Shown: one piece after another, positions 32,946 to 40,703 of the stretch | How positions within the stretch are numbered: the stretch's first letter is position 1 | How the letters are laid out: each line of letters starts with the position of its first letter | NCBI GenBank assembly: GCA_025054715.1 | Contig: JANWYH010000002.1 | Location: 310,001-374,000 of the forward strand | Length of the DNA stretch: 64,000 bases | Reading direction: 5' to 3' | DNA from: Pyrinomonadaceae bacterium | GTDB taxonomy: Bacteria > Acidobacteriota > Blastocatellia > Pyrinomonadales > Pyrinomonadaceae | Notes under the pieces: model-generated | Database searches by the model: none | Seen by the model: only the letters and a program-made list of their open reading frames with translations | Told to the model about the DNA's origin: nothing | Made by a program: the position numbers and the translations under genes

Positions 32946-35609
32946 ATGATTATAAACAGAATAGAACTTGAAAATATAAAAATTCACAAAAACTTTGCAT
33001 GCGATTTTTCAAAGGGAACAATAGCTATCGTCGGTGAAAATGGAGCTGGTAAAACTACTATAGTAGAAGCGATAGGTTGGGTCTTATTTGATTATCTTGG
33101 CTACTCTCAAAAGGATTTCGTCAGTCGCGGCGAGAAAAAGGGATCGATTAGATTAAACTTTACGAGTAGTTACGATGATCGTGAGTATGTCGTAGAGCGC
33201 GATACAAATGGCAATTTCTGGCTTCTTGACGCTGAGCTAAATGTAAAGGTTGCCGTTGGTAAAAAAGAAGTTCTTCCATTATTACAAAAGCATCTAGGAA
33301 TAGAAAAAAGTGTTGATACGAGGAAGCTTTTTGAGTGTGCGATAGGAGTTCCGCAGGGTTCATTTACAAGCGACTTTTTAGCTAGCCCAGACAAGAGGAA
33401 GGACGTTTTTAATAAACTATTAAGAGTCGAGGAATATGAAAAAGCATCTGATAAACTACTTGATACCGATCGATATGCTTTAGAACAGATAAACAAAACT
33501 CAAAACGAAATTGCTTGGATCGAGGGACAGATTTCGGGTTTTGACAAGCTTCTGGAAGAAAAGAGGGTACTGGAAGATTTGCAGAAACGATTGAAAGTGG
33601 AAATATCCGAGCTTGAGGCGAAAATCTCAGAGACGGAAAAACTGATGGAATCACTAGAAGAAAAGGCAGTGCAAATTTATGAACTAGAGAAACGGTTGGA
33701 ATTACTCAAAAGTCAGGAATCTGCGATTAAAAAGATGCTAACCCAAAAAAGAGAAGAATTTACAAGAGCTAAGGAAGCGAGAGAAAGAGTAGAAAAATAC
33801 AGAGGAGATTATGAAAATTACGAAAGGATTGAGCATCAAATTTTAGATTTAAACAAGCAAATTGCCGAGCGTGACAGATTGAGAACCAAGGAGTCTGAGC
33901 TTTATGGTCAGATTTCTCGAGAAGAGACTTTACTGAAGGGATTAACTGAAAGACTTAAAGAAGTTGAGCAAAAGGTAGTAGAGATAAAAAATTTAGAGCC
34001 TCTAATTGCAGAATATGAGCAGCTCGAAGAAAAGAGAATCTTGCTTCAAAACAATTTGACTAAAGAAAGATTCGTAAGGGAAAGAAAAGAGAAGCTAGAA
34101 AACGATAGAAGAAAGTTACTCGTAGAATACAAAGAATGCCTTAGCAAAATAGAGACGATCAGAGAAAGAGTAGAAAAATTTGATGGTGATTTGGAAAGCC
34201 TAGAGACTCGATACCGTAGTATTATAAAGGAGATAGGAGGTATTAATGCGAGACTTGAGTTTAGTAAAAAGTTCAAAGAAGGAATTAAAAATAATCTTTG
34301 TCCTATATTTTCTCAAAGGTGTTTGAATTTAGCAGAAAATCAAACTCTGGATGAATTTATAAGGTTTGCTTCAGATAGTGAAGAGGAAAAAATCAAAAAA
34401 TTAGAGCTTGAAAAACAGCAAATTGAAGCGCAAAAAAGAGATTTTGAAGAAATCGAGCGTGAGCGGTTAAGGCTTAGTAGTCTCGAGGGAGAACTTTCAA
34501 AGATTGAGCAAAAAGGGCGATCAATTAAAGAAGAGATAGAAAATTTGGAATTAGAGCTAAAATCTTTGAGTTCTTCAGAAAAGGAGTTAGAAGAAGTCAA
34601 AGCAAGACTAAAGAAATTAGGGAATCCAAAAGAGCGGGTAGAAGTTCTTAAAAGGGATATAGCTCGGAAGGATGAATTAGAGCAAAAGCTATCTAAGTCG
34701 CGGCAAAACTTTGAGCATTTAAGTTACGAGCTTAAACAGGTAAAAGAGGCACTTACGAAATATTCGGAAATTGATCTGCAGCTGAAAAAGCTCAATGAGG
34801 GAAAAGAGAAATTCTCATTTGGTTATCACGAGTTTGTAAGAAACAAGGCTATTTCAGAGAATTTTGACAAGCTCAAACTTGAGGTTGAAAAACTTGAAAA
34901 GGAGGTAATACAAACGGAAAGGAGCTTATCGGAATTGGTTCATAACCTGGACTCTATAAGGCTTAGTTATGATGCTGAAATACATAGAGAAAAAAGGCTT
35001 TTTTTTGAGCAGCTTAAGAGCGAAAAGGTGAGAAAGGAAACTGAACTGAGACAAAACATAAGAAGAATAGAAGAAATCGACAAGAGTTTGGCTGAACTCG
35101 AAGAAAAAAGGAAAAAGCTTGATGAAAGCCGCAGAAAGCTCGATGAGCTAAAGAAAACATACGAGTTGATAAAGTTTACAAGAGATGTTTTAAAAAAGGC
35201 AGGGCCCGTTATTGCAGCTAACATGAGAAGACAGATTTCAACGCAAGCCTCTAGGATATTTCAAGAAATTATGGGAAGAGTAGAGTTAACGCTTGAGTGG
35301 ACTGAAGACTACGGGATAGAGATTGAAGAAAAAGGTAACAGGCGTTCATTTTCAAGTCTTTCAGGTGGTGAGCAGATGACGGCAGCTCTTTCAGTGAGGC
35401 TTGCATTGCTAGAAGAGCTTTCAGAAGTCCGTTTTGCTTTTTTCGATGAACCAACAGCACACATGGATGAAGAGCGCCGCGTAAGGCTTTCTGAGCAGAT
35501 AGAAGCAATAGCACAAACAAAACGTTATTCGCAGCTGTTCATAATCTCGCATGATGACACATTCGAGAGTAAAGTTGATAAGGTTATCCGCGTAGAAAGA
35601 TGGAGCTAA
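32946..35609 (+). CDS. Rad50/SbcC-like SMC-family ATPase
   Basis: The protein has 887 residues. An N-terminal ABC half (MIINRIELENIKIHKNF, Walker A GENGAGKTT) leads to a long antiparallel coiled coil (about 170-730). The apex at 452-459 is CPIFSQRC. The C-terminal half carries the signature SSLSGGEQMTAALSVRLAL, Walker B FAFFDEPTAHMD and the His-switch ISHDD. Rad50-type ATPases act with an Mre11/SbcD nuclease in double-strand break processing, but no nuclease gene is adjacent. The hook spacing C-x6-C differs from the canonical C-x2-C zinc hook. Its end overlaps the ferredoxin gene by 10 nt. Confidence 0.9.
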   Translation: MIINRIELENIKIHKNFACDFSKGTIAIVGENGAGKTTIVEAIGWVLFDYLGYSQKDFVSRGEKKGSIRLNFTSSYDDREYVVERDTNGNFWLLDAELNVKVAVGKKEVLPLLQKHLGIEKSVDTRKLFECAIGVPQGSFTSDFLASPDKRKDVFNKLLRVEEYEKASDKLLDTDRYALEQINKTQNEIAWIEGQISGFDKLLEEKRVLEDLQKRLKVEISELEAKISETEKLMESLEEKAVQIYELEKRLELLKSQESAIKKMLTQKREEFTRAKEARERVEKYRGDYENYERIEHQILDLNKQIAERDRLRTKESELYGQISREETLLKGLTERLKEVEQKVVEIKNLEPLIAEYEQLEEKRILLQNNLTKERFVRERKEKLENDRRKLLVEYKECLSKIETIRERVEKFDGDLESLETRYRSIIKEIGGINARLEFSKKFKEGIKNNLCPIFSQRCLNLAENQTLDEFIRFASDSEEEKIKKLELEKQQIEAQKRDFEEIERERLRLSSLEGELSKIEQKGRSIKEEIENLELELKSLSSSEKELEEVKARLKKLGNPKERVEVLKRDIARKDELEQKLSKSRQNFEHLSYELKQVKEALTKYSEIDLQLKKLNEGKEKFSFGYHEFVRNKAISENFDKLKLEVEKLEKEVIQTERSLSELVHNLDSIRLSYDAEIHREKRLFFEQLKSEKVRKETELRQNIRRIEEIDKSLAELEEKRKKLDESRRKLDELKKTYELIKFTRDVLKKAGPVIAANMRRQISTQASRIFQEIMGRVELTLEWTEDYGIEIEEKGNRRSFSSLSGGEQMTAALSVRLALLEELSEVRFAFFDEPTAHMDEERRVRLSEQIEAIAQTKRYSQLFIISHDDTFESKVDKVIRVERWS

Positions 35610-35899
35610 AGTTTGAAGACATTTTTGAGCCTTTTGAAAGACTTTTAAGAATAGAAATTTGCGGTAAAGAATTTTTTGTTCCTGAAAACAATTATTTGCT
35701 TAGATGTTTTCAATACTTAAGCCTCGAGAAAGTATCAATGGGGGAATTTTGTTGGAATGGCAGTTGTGCAAACTGCCAAGTTTGGTTGGTAACGGAAAGT
35801 GGAGAAAAACCAATTTTGAGTTGTCGAACTAAGGTCGAAGAAGGAATGAGAGTATCAAAGCTGAGCAAACAAATAGCATCTGGGCTTTTTGAAGAATAG
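35600..35899 (+). CDS. 2Fe-2S ferredoxin-like protein
   Basis: The protein has 99 residues, a plant-type ferredoxin fold. Cluster ligands are Cys51, Cys56 and Cys59 ([14 protein letters not shown]-x4-C-x2-C) and Cys75 (ILSCRT). The short N-terminal part ([20 protein letters not shown]) fits the beta-grasp fold. It overlaps the Rad50-like gene by 10 nt, so the two are co-translated. The redox partner is not evident. ridA downstream has its own promoter. Confidence 0.88.
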   Translation: MELKFEDIFEPFERLLRIEICGKEFFVPENNYLLRCFQYLSLEKVSMGEFCWNGSCANCQVWLVTESGEKPILSCRTKVEEGMRVSKLSKQIASGLFEE

Positions 35900-35910
35900 T
35901 TAAGGAGATC

Positions 35911-35938
35911 TTGACTTTCATTTCTTATCTGTTAAAAT
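35911..35938 (+). promoter_or_regulatory. Sigma-70 promoter of ridA
   Basis: -35 TTGACT (35911-35916), a 16-nt spacer and -10 TAAAAT (35933-35938). The predicted start near 35945 leaves about 17 nt to the ATG at 35962, showing that the in-frame TTG at 35911 is the -35 box and not a start codon. Confidence 0.65.
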
Positions 35939-35961
35939 CTGCTTTTTGTTTGAAGGTTAAG

Positions 35962-36342
35962 ATGGAAAGCGAAGTAATCTCTACTGATAAAGCGCCTAAA
36001 GCTATTGGTCCTTACTCTCAAGCCATAAAGTTTGGGAATATAGTTTTTTGTTCGGGTCAAATTCCAATCGATCCTTTGACAGGCGAGTTCGTGCCAGGTG
36101 GAATTGTGGAGCAAACCGAGCAGGTGCTGAAGAATCTTTCGGCTGTTCTTGAAGCTGCAGGAAGCAGTTTGCAGAAAGTAGTAAAGACTACAGTTTTTCT
36201 TGCGGATATGAATGATTTTGCTGCTATGAATGAAGTTTATGAAAGATTCTTTAGCCGAAACAAACCTGCTCGCTCAACGGTTCAGGCGGCGAGACTGCCG
36301 AAAGACGCAAGGGTTGAAATAGAATGTATAGCTTTCGTTTAA
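35962..36342 (+). CDS. ridA: RidA (YjgF/YER057c/UK114) enamine/imine deaminase
   Basis: The protein has 126 residues, standard for the family. Signatures: [28 protein letters not shown] near the N-terminus, [45 protein letters not shown] at the end. The Arg in ARST and the Glu in EIECIA are the substrate-binding residues. It hydrolyses reactive 2-aminoacrylate and similar imines. GAAGG before ATG 35962 is the ribosome binding site. It is convergent with rpmB, 5 nt apart. Confidence 0.96.
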   Translation: MESEVISTDKAPKAIGPYSQAIKFGNIVFCSGQIPIDPLTGEFVPGGIVEQTEQVLKNLSAVLEAAGSSLQKVVKTTVFLADMNDFAAMNEVYERFFSRNKPARSTVQAARLPKDARVEIECIAFV

Positions 36343-36347
36343 TATCT

Positions 36348-36542
36348 TCATGCAGCTTTAGTGACTTTGCCGGCTTTCAAGCATCGAACACAAACCCTTT
36401 GATGTGTCGTTGCCCCAGAAGGCAGTTTTACACGCACTCTTTGAAGATTAGGATAAAATTTCCTTTTGGTTTTATTATTAGAATGAGAAACATTATGTCC
36501 AAATTGCGGGCCTTTTCCGCATATATCACAGCGTTTTGCCAT
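36348..36542 (-). CDS. rpmB: 50S ribosomal protein L28
   Basis: The protein has 64 residues from ATG 36542 ([22 protein letters not shown]), the universal L28 start; a longer frame to 36572 is not needed. Zinc-type Cys pairs CDIC and CVRC are present, so this is the C+ form. [15 protein letters not shown] is the family core. AGAGG lies about 10 nt upstream. Its neighbours are unrelated genes. Confidence 0.97.
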   Translation of the reverse strand: MAKRCDICGKGPQFGHNVSHSNNKTKRKFYPNLQRVRVKLPSGATTHQRVCVRCLKAGKVTKAA

Positions 36543-36640
36543 AAGCTTATTACCTCTTTTTACAAAGCTCAAAAACTTAATTTATAGCAAATGCTTTTTA
36601 GATGAGTCAAGAATAGAAACCATATTCCGAGGGGAAAAAG

Positions 36641-37765
36641 ATGAGGATAATTACTTTGTTTTTGATTTTTTTAGGGCTTTTTTTGGCTGGTTGCGGTGCT
36701 TCTGAAAAGTCAGAAGGTGGTGAAATAGCCGCAAAGGTTAATGGAAAGCCGATAAGAATGGAAGAAGTTGAGCGCTTAATAAAGGCTCAACTTCGAGGAG
36801 AAGAAAAGAAGTTATCAGAGCTTGAATTAGCCCAAGCTAGGCTTCAGGCTCTAGATGCTTTGATCCAACGTGAAGTAATGTTTCAGAAAGCACAAAAAGA
36901 AAATCTTGTACCTAGCGAAGATGAAGTGACGGCTGAGCTTAATAAACGCAAAACAGAAAGCGGTTTATCAAAGGAAGAATTTGAGAAAAGGCTAAAGGAA
37001 GCAGAAGAAAACGAAGCCTCTTTGCGTGAGTCAATAAAGAAAGAGTTAGCTATCCAAAAACTAAACGATAGAGTTACGGGAAAGATAGAGTCTCCGAAAG
37101 ATAGCGAAATACAGAAATTTTTTGAAACAAATCGAGAGCTTTTCAAAGCAAAACGAGGCGCTCAATTGGGTGTTATTGTCGTTGATCCGCAAAAGACCAG
37201 CGAACAGGATACAACAACAAACCTTGTTGAGGCGCAGCAAAAGGTGAAAGAATTGGGAGAAAGATTGCTTCGTGGTGCTGATTTCGCTACTATAGCAAGA
37301 GAAAATAGTGAAGATCCTCAAACGGCTCTTCGCAATGGAGATTGGCGCTATTTTACGGAAGATGAACTTAAGCAAACCTTCGGAAATGCAGTTGCTGAAT
37401 ACATAATGAACAAAATGCAAATCGGTGAAATCATTCCGCAAGCAATTCCATTGGAAGGAAAATTGCTCATCATTAAACTGCAGTTTAGACGAGAAAAGGA
37501 TGAAGACCAGACACTAGACACGCCTGGCGTTCGTCAGCAAATAGCTGACTTGCTTGTAAATGCTCGAAAACAGCTTCTTTTGCAAGCTTATATGACTGTG
37601 GCGATGGACGAGGCTAGAATTGAAAATTTTCTGGCTAAAAGGGTTCTGGAAAATCCTAATGAATTAAGCGGTGCTCGTCCGATGCCAATTGAGAGTCCTA
37701 CAGCTTCACCGACACCGACTGAAAATCCAAACAAAAACGAGAACAAAGGCTCAGAACAGAAGTAA
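36641..37765 (+). CDS. SurA/PpiC-type peptidyl-prolyl isomerase lipoprotein
   Basis: The protein has 374 residues. Lipoprotein signal with lipobox LAGC (Cys18). A SurA-like N-terminal chaperone domain (about 28-145, AKVNGKPIRMEEVERLI...LDALIQREVMFQKA) is followed by a parvulin domain (about 160-290) seen in KELGERLLRGADFATIARENSEDPQTALRNGDWRYFTEDEL, although the usual GG is NG here, and a helical C-terminus. A Pro/Thr/Asn tail ends the protein. It probably assists folding of outer-membrane or exported proteins from a membrane-anchored position. GAGGGGAAAAAG before the ATG is the ribosome binding site. A terminator follows. Confidence 0.9.
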   Translation: MRIITLFLIFLGLFLAGCGASEKSEGGEIAAKVNGKPIRMEEVERLIKAQLRGEEKKLSELELAQARLQALDALIQREVMFQKAQKENLVPSEDEVTAELNKRKTESGLSKEEFEKRLKEAEENEASLRESIKKELAIQKLNDRVTGKIESPKDSEIQKFFETNRELFKAKRGAQLGVIVVDPQKTSEQDTTTNLVEAQQKVKELGERLLRGADFATIARENSEDPQTALRNGDWRYFTEDELKQTFGNAVAEYIMNKMQIGEIIPQAIPLEGKLLIIKLQFRREKDEDQTLDTPGVRQQIADLLVNARKQLLLQAYMTVAMDEARIENFLAKRVLENPNELSGARPMPIESPTASPTPTENPNKNENKGSEQK

Positions 37766-37779
37766 TTTGCACGCAGAAG

Positions 37780-37810
37780 GCCACTCTCTAGTCTCTAGGG
37801 TGGCTTTTTT
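37780..37810 (+). terminator. Rho-independent terminator of the PpiC/SurA gene
   Basis: An 8-bp stem (37780-37787 with 37797-37804, one G-U pair) with a 9-nt loop and six T after it. It overlaps the last codons of the convergent lpxK, whose stop is at 37788. Confidence 0.85.
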
Positions 37811-38816
37811 GTGAAATTGTCTGAAGAATCATCGAAGTAAAATCTTCTGAAAACTTAAAAGATGTTTCCACGACGAAGTATTCTGATGATAAGTTAAGTC
37901 TTTCGAGCTTAACTGCATCCTTTGCGGTGACTAGAATCGCATCTGCTTTCTTTTTTTTAGCCAAGAAAGAGATTTTCTCTACGTCTTTAGCTGAGTATGC
38001 ATGATGATCTGGAAAAGAGATTTTGCCCGTTAGATTAAACTCATGCTTTTGTAATAGACGAAAAAAACTTTCTGGATTAGCTATTCCACAAACTGCTAGA
38101 AAATTCTGTTTAGATAAGTTTTTAGCTTCCGTTTCATTTTTTAGATTGCGGATTTTTTCGATTTCTATTTCTGCTCTAAAGATGCTTGCTGAAGGATTGA
38201 AAAGTCTAATTATTTTCTCAATTTCTACTAGCTCATTAGGTTCGACGAGATTAGTTTTTGTAAGCAAAAAAACGTCTGCTCTTTGCAAGGAAGAAAGTGG
38301 CTCACGAAGAATGCCAGCAGGTAAGAGTTTGTAATTTCCGAATGGATTGAGTGCATCAATTAGAACGATATTCAAGTCTCGGTGAACTTTGAGATGTTGA
38401 AAAGCGTCGTCTAAAAGAAAAACGTCAGGTTTCAGATTCTCAATAGCCCAGGAAGCAGCTCTTATTCGGTTAGCGTCTGCTATCACGCTTGCTTTAGTTT
38501 TTCTAGCTATTTCTAAAGGCTCGTCGCCTGCTATTTCTGCATCGGCTAAGATTTCGCCGTATTTCGACACAAGAATACTTTTTCTCGGATTTTTTCTTTT
38601 GTAACCTCTGGTAAGAACACATACCTTTAAGTTTTTTTCGCTTAAGAGCTTGCTAAAAAGAATGGTTACAGGGGTTTTTCCTGTTCCGCCTGTTGTTATA
38701 TTTCCAATGCTTATGGTTTTTAGGCCAAGGGAACGTGAGCGCAGAATACGTTTTTCATAAAGAAAAAGTCGGATTTTTAGAATCAGTAGATAAAGGTAGC
38801 TGAGCAGAGAAAGCAT
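37788..38816 (-). CDS. lpxK: Tetraacyldisaccharide 4'-kinase LpxK
   Basis: The protein has 342 residues. An N-terminal membrane helix (LSLLSYLYLLILKIRLFLYEKR) leads to ISIGNITTGGTGKTPV with the P-loop at Lys47, then VLTRGYKRK, AGDEPLEIARKT, LDDAFQHLKVHRDLNIVLIDA and the late FPDHHAYSAKDV. It phosphorylates the lipid A disaccharide precursor at the 4' position on the inner membrane. This shows that the organism makes lipid A. It is separated from the upstream atpE by a terminator, so its promoter must lie in the narrow gap or read-through occurs. Confidence 0.95.
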   Translation of the reverse strand: MLSLLSYLYLLILKIRLFLYEKRILRSRSLGLKTISIGNITTGGTGKTPVTILFSKLLSEKNLKVCVLTRGYKRKNPRKSILVSKYGEILADAEIAGDEPLEIARKTKASVIADANRIRAASWAIENLKPDVFLLDDAFQHLKVHRDLNIVLIDALNPFGNYKLLPAGILREPLSSLQRADVFLLTKTNLVEPNELVEIEKIIRLFNPSASIFRAEIEIEKIRNLKNETEAKNLSKQNFLAVCGIANPESFFRLLQKHEFNLTGKISFPDHHAYSAKDVEKISFLAKKKKADAILVTAKDAVKLERLNLSSEYFVVETSFKFSEDFTSMILQTISQKSHPRD

Positions 38817-38826
38817 GTTGGTTAAA

Positions 38827-38856
38827 AGAAAAGACAGGCATAGACCTGCCTTTTCT
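38827..38856 (-). terminator. Terminator of the atpI-atpB-atpE transcript
   Basis: A 12-bp stem with one G-U pair (38827-38838 with 38845-38856) and a 6-nt loop. On the minus strand the 3' arm ends with TTTTCT and further T, fitting a rho-independent terminator 11 nt after atpE. The A/T arms make it nearly symmetric. Confidence 0.75.
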
Positions 38857-38866
38857 TCGATTTGTC

Positions 38867-39181
38867 TTACAGTTTTGCAAAGACAATAACCAAAGCAAGC
38901 AGAACTAGAGACTCTATCAGAGCTAGTCCGATAATCATCAGCGTTCTAATGGTGCCTGATGCACTTGGGTTGCGAGCGGCTCCTTCGACAGCTCTGGAAC
39001 CGACGAGTCCTTGTCCGATTGCTCCTAGTCCTGCAGCTATTCCAAATCCGATTCCAGCTGCAAGGGCTTTGTAGGAGCCAACCGTGTTTTCATTATCGGC
39101 TGCACCTTGAGCCATTACTGACGTGGCAGTTAAAGCCAGAATAACAAACATCCAAACAATGTTCTTTAGGTATTTTTTCAT
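38867..39181 (-). CDS. atpE: ATP synthase F0 subunit c with N-terminal signal-like extension
   Basis: The protein has 104 residues. The first about 25 (MKKYLKNIVWMFVILALTATSVMAQ) look like a cleavable signal, absent from most short c-subunits but seen in some phyla. The two-helix hairpin follows: helix 1 with GIGFGIAAGLGAIGQGLVGSRAVE, loop AARNP, helix 2 with Glu90 in IGLALIESLVLLAL as the ion-binding carboxylate. Gln57 and Ser91 align with side-chain ligands of Na+-type c-rings. AGGAGAG precedes the ATG. It is the last gene of atpI-atpB-atpE, separated from atpB by an unusually long spacer with possible RNA structure. Confidence 0.95.
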   Translation of the reverse strand: MKKYLKNIVWMFVILALTATSVMAQGAADNENTVGSYKALAAGIGFGIAAGLGAIGQGLVGSRAVEGAARNPSASGTIRTLMIIGLALIESLVLLALVIVFAKL

Positions 39182-39230
39182 ATTCTTCTCTCCTTTTTGT
39201 TTGTTCGTTTTTCTCGGCTTTACTGCTTGA

Positions 39231-39319
39231 GAAAAGGTTACTTATGATGCCGTCAACTTCCGGTATGCTGTCGTGCTATCCTGGGGGACGCACCGCTCCT
39301 GAAGCGTGTTGACCTTTTC
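39231..39319 (-). promoter_or_regulatory. Candidate structured RNA element in the atpB-atpE spacer
   Basis: The 175-nt gap between atpB and atpE contains nested pairings. An outer helix has arms GAAAAG/CTTTTC (39314-39319 with 39231-39236). It is continuous on one side with GTCAAC/GTTGAC (39308-39313 with 39252-39257). Inside are CGCT/AGCG (39303-39306 with 39294-39297) and GTGC/GCAC (39290-39293 with 39273-39276), lying directly next to each other. The segment is visibly G/C-richer than its flanks. It could set atpE translation or mRNA stability, since c is needed in many copies. It matches no riboswitch consensus I can recall. Confidence 0.4.
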
Positions 39320-39356
39320 AGTATCAAATACCTTTTCTTTCTGCAGAGCCGAAAAC

Positions 39357-40214
39357 TTATGCCGCAGCGACTTCATGTGAATGAACTTCGCCTTCATGTG
39401 GTGGATGCGAAACTTCGCTTATGTAAATCATAGAAAGTAACGTGAATACTAATGTTTGAACCAGTGCTATAAAAATTGCCAAAGGTAGCAAGATCATCGG
39501 CACTAAAAATTGTGTAAATGGCGGAAACAGATTTGAAATTATAGAAGCTATTTGTTCATCGGCATACATATTTGCAAAAAGTCGTATACCAAGTGTGAAG
39601 GGACGAATCAAGTTGCTAAAGAGTTCTATCAAAAAGATAAGCGGAGCTATCCACCAAATTGGACCTGCAAGATGCCCCAGATGAGCTATAAGCCCATTTT
39701 CCTTGATGCCTATGTAATTGTAATAGACGAAAGAAGTAATGCCTAAAGCTAAAGTAACGTTTATGTTTGCCGTAGGCGACATGAAAAGTGGGAAAAGTCC
39801 CATTAAATTTGAAATCAGTATCAGGCAAGCAAAAGTTGCTACAACAGGAAAATACTTAAATCCGTGTTCGCCGATAACGTCCTTTACTAAATCTTTTAGA
39901 ACAAGAAATGACGATTCTAAAGTAAGCTGTCCGCTGGATGGATCGTCTTCGGATAACTTACCTTTTAGAATCCAAATCGTTGCAACCGTTAAAAGGCAAG
40001 CAATTATGAACATTATCGTGTACCATGGAATAGCATTTTCCGGCGAGTATGGACCAAAAACTTTTTCAGCAGATGTTCCAAAATGACTGAAAATGTATTT
40101 GTCCCAGATGGGTTTTGTGTAAGCTATCTGAAACTTATAGACTGGCTCGCCAAGGTAATAATTTACAAACTCGACTATCAATGGTGTATGATGACCACTT
40201 GCTCCTGCTAACAT
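39357..40214 (-). CDS. atpB: ATP synthase F0 subunit a
   Basis: The protein has 285 residues. After a long periplasmic N-terminus come membrane helices beginning WYTIMFIIACLLTVATIWIL, and the conserved PVVATFACLILISNLMGLFP, then LIELFSNLIRPFTLGIRLFANMYAD, which contains the essential Arg of the proton path (RLFANM), and the C-terminal LPLAIFIALVQTLVFTLLSMIYI. It forms the stator half-channels. It is immediately downstream of the atpI-like gene. F1 genes and subunit b are not in this window, so the operon is split. Confidence 0.97.
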   Translation of the reverse strand: MLAGASGHHTPLIVEFVNYYLGEPVYKFQIAYTKPIWDKYIFSHFGTSAEKVFGPYSPENAIPWYTIMFIIACLLTVATIWILKGKLSEDDPSSGQLTLESSFLVLKDLVKDVIGEHGFKYFPVVATFACLILISNLMGLFPLFMSPTANINVTLALGITSFVYYNYIGIKENGLIAHLGHLAGPIWWIAPLIFLIELFSNLIRPFTLGIRLFANMYADEQIASIISNLFPPFTQFLVPMILLPLAIFIALVQTLVFTLLSMIYISEVSHPPHEGEVHSHEVAAA

Positions 40215-40619
40215 TTATGTTCTTTCCTTTGCTGTAAAAGTTTTTATTGCTAGAGTGAATCCTTCTAAAATGATTGATGCTGGAAAAGCTAGAAAACCAA
40301 GCATCACAGCGATTATTGATATATTCTCGGAGAAATAGCTTTTCAAAAGGAAAACCAAAACTGCTACAACCAGGTATTTGAGAAGATATATGAAAGCTCC
40401 AGACAAAGAAGCTTCTTCTGCTTTTGCAGCCTTTTCAAGGATATACCTTACCGAAAAATCAAGCCAAAAGTAATTAAGAAAGGACAAGACTCCACCTATG
40501 AAAAGACCAAGCGTAAACCTGCTGTCTGCTAAAATAAAACTTAAAAAGACAGTGAAAAGCAAAATTAGAGCCGTTCTTTTTAGAAGTTTTTTGTCGCTTT
40601 CTTCTAGCTTCAGTTTCAT
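40215..40619 (-). CDS. atpI: AtpI-like small membrane protein
   Basis: The protein has 134 residues with four hydrophobic helices (about 15-30, 35-52, 72-92, 98-120). Weak similarity to the ATP synthase protein I family (LGLFIGGVLSFLNYFWLDF). AtpI is thought to help c-ring assembly or Mg2+ uptake. Its position directly before atpB is the main evidence. The ATG has no Shine-Dalgarno sequence and is only about 10 nt from a -10 element, so the mRNA may have almost no leader. Confidence 0.75.
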   Translation of the reverse strand: MKLKLEESDKKLLKRTALILLFTVFLSFILADSRFTLGLFIGGVLSFLNYFWLDFSVRYILEKAAKAEEASLSGAFIYLLKYLVVAVLVFLLKSYFSENISIIAVMLGFLAFPASIILEGFTLAIKTFTAKERT

Positions 40620-40625
40620 TGATTC

Positions 40626-40638
40626 TGATATAATAGCA
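40626..40638. promoter_or_regulatory. Overlapping divergent -10 elements between atpI and dnaG
   Basis: On the plus strand TGATATAAT (extended -10, hexamer 40629-40634) faces dnaG. On the minus strand TGCTATTAT (hexamer 40635-40630) faces atpI. The two hexamers overlap almost completely in a near-palindromic segment, the layout of a bidirectional promoter. The dnaG leader would be about 60 nt and the atpI leader only a few nt. Confidence 0.5.
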
Positions 40639-40703
40639 AAACAGCTATTTTATATTTAAAGCGCTGTAGTTTCAAATGCAAAACTTGAAGTTTCTTGATT
40701 TCC

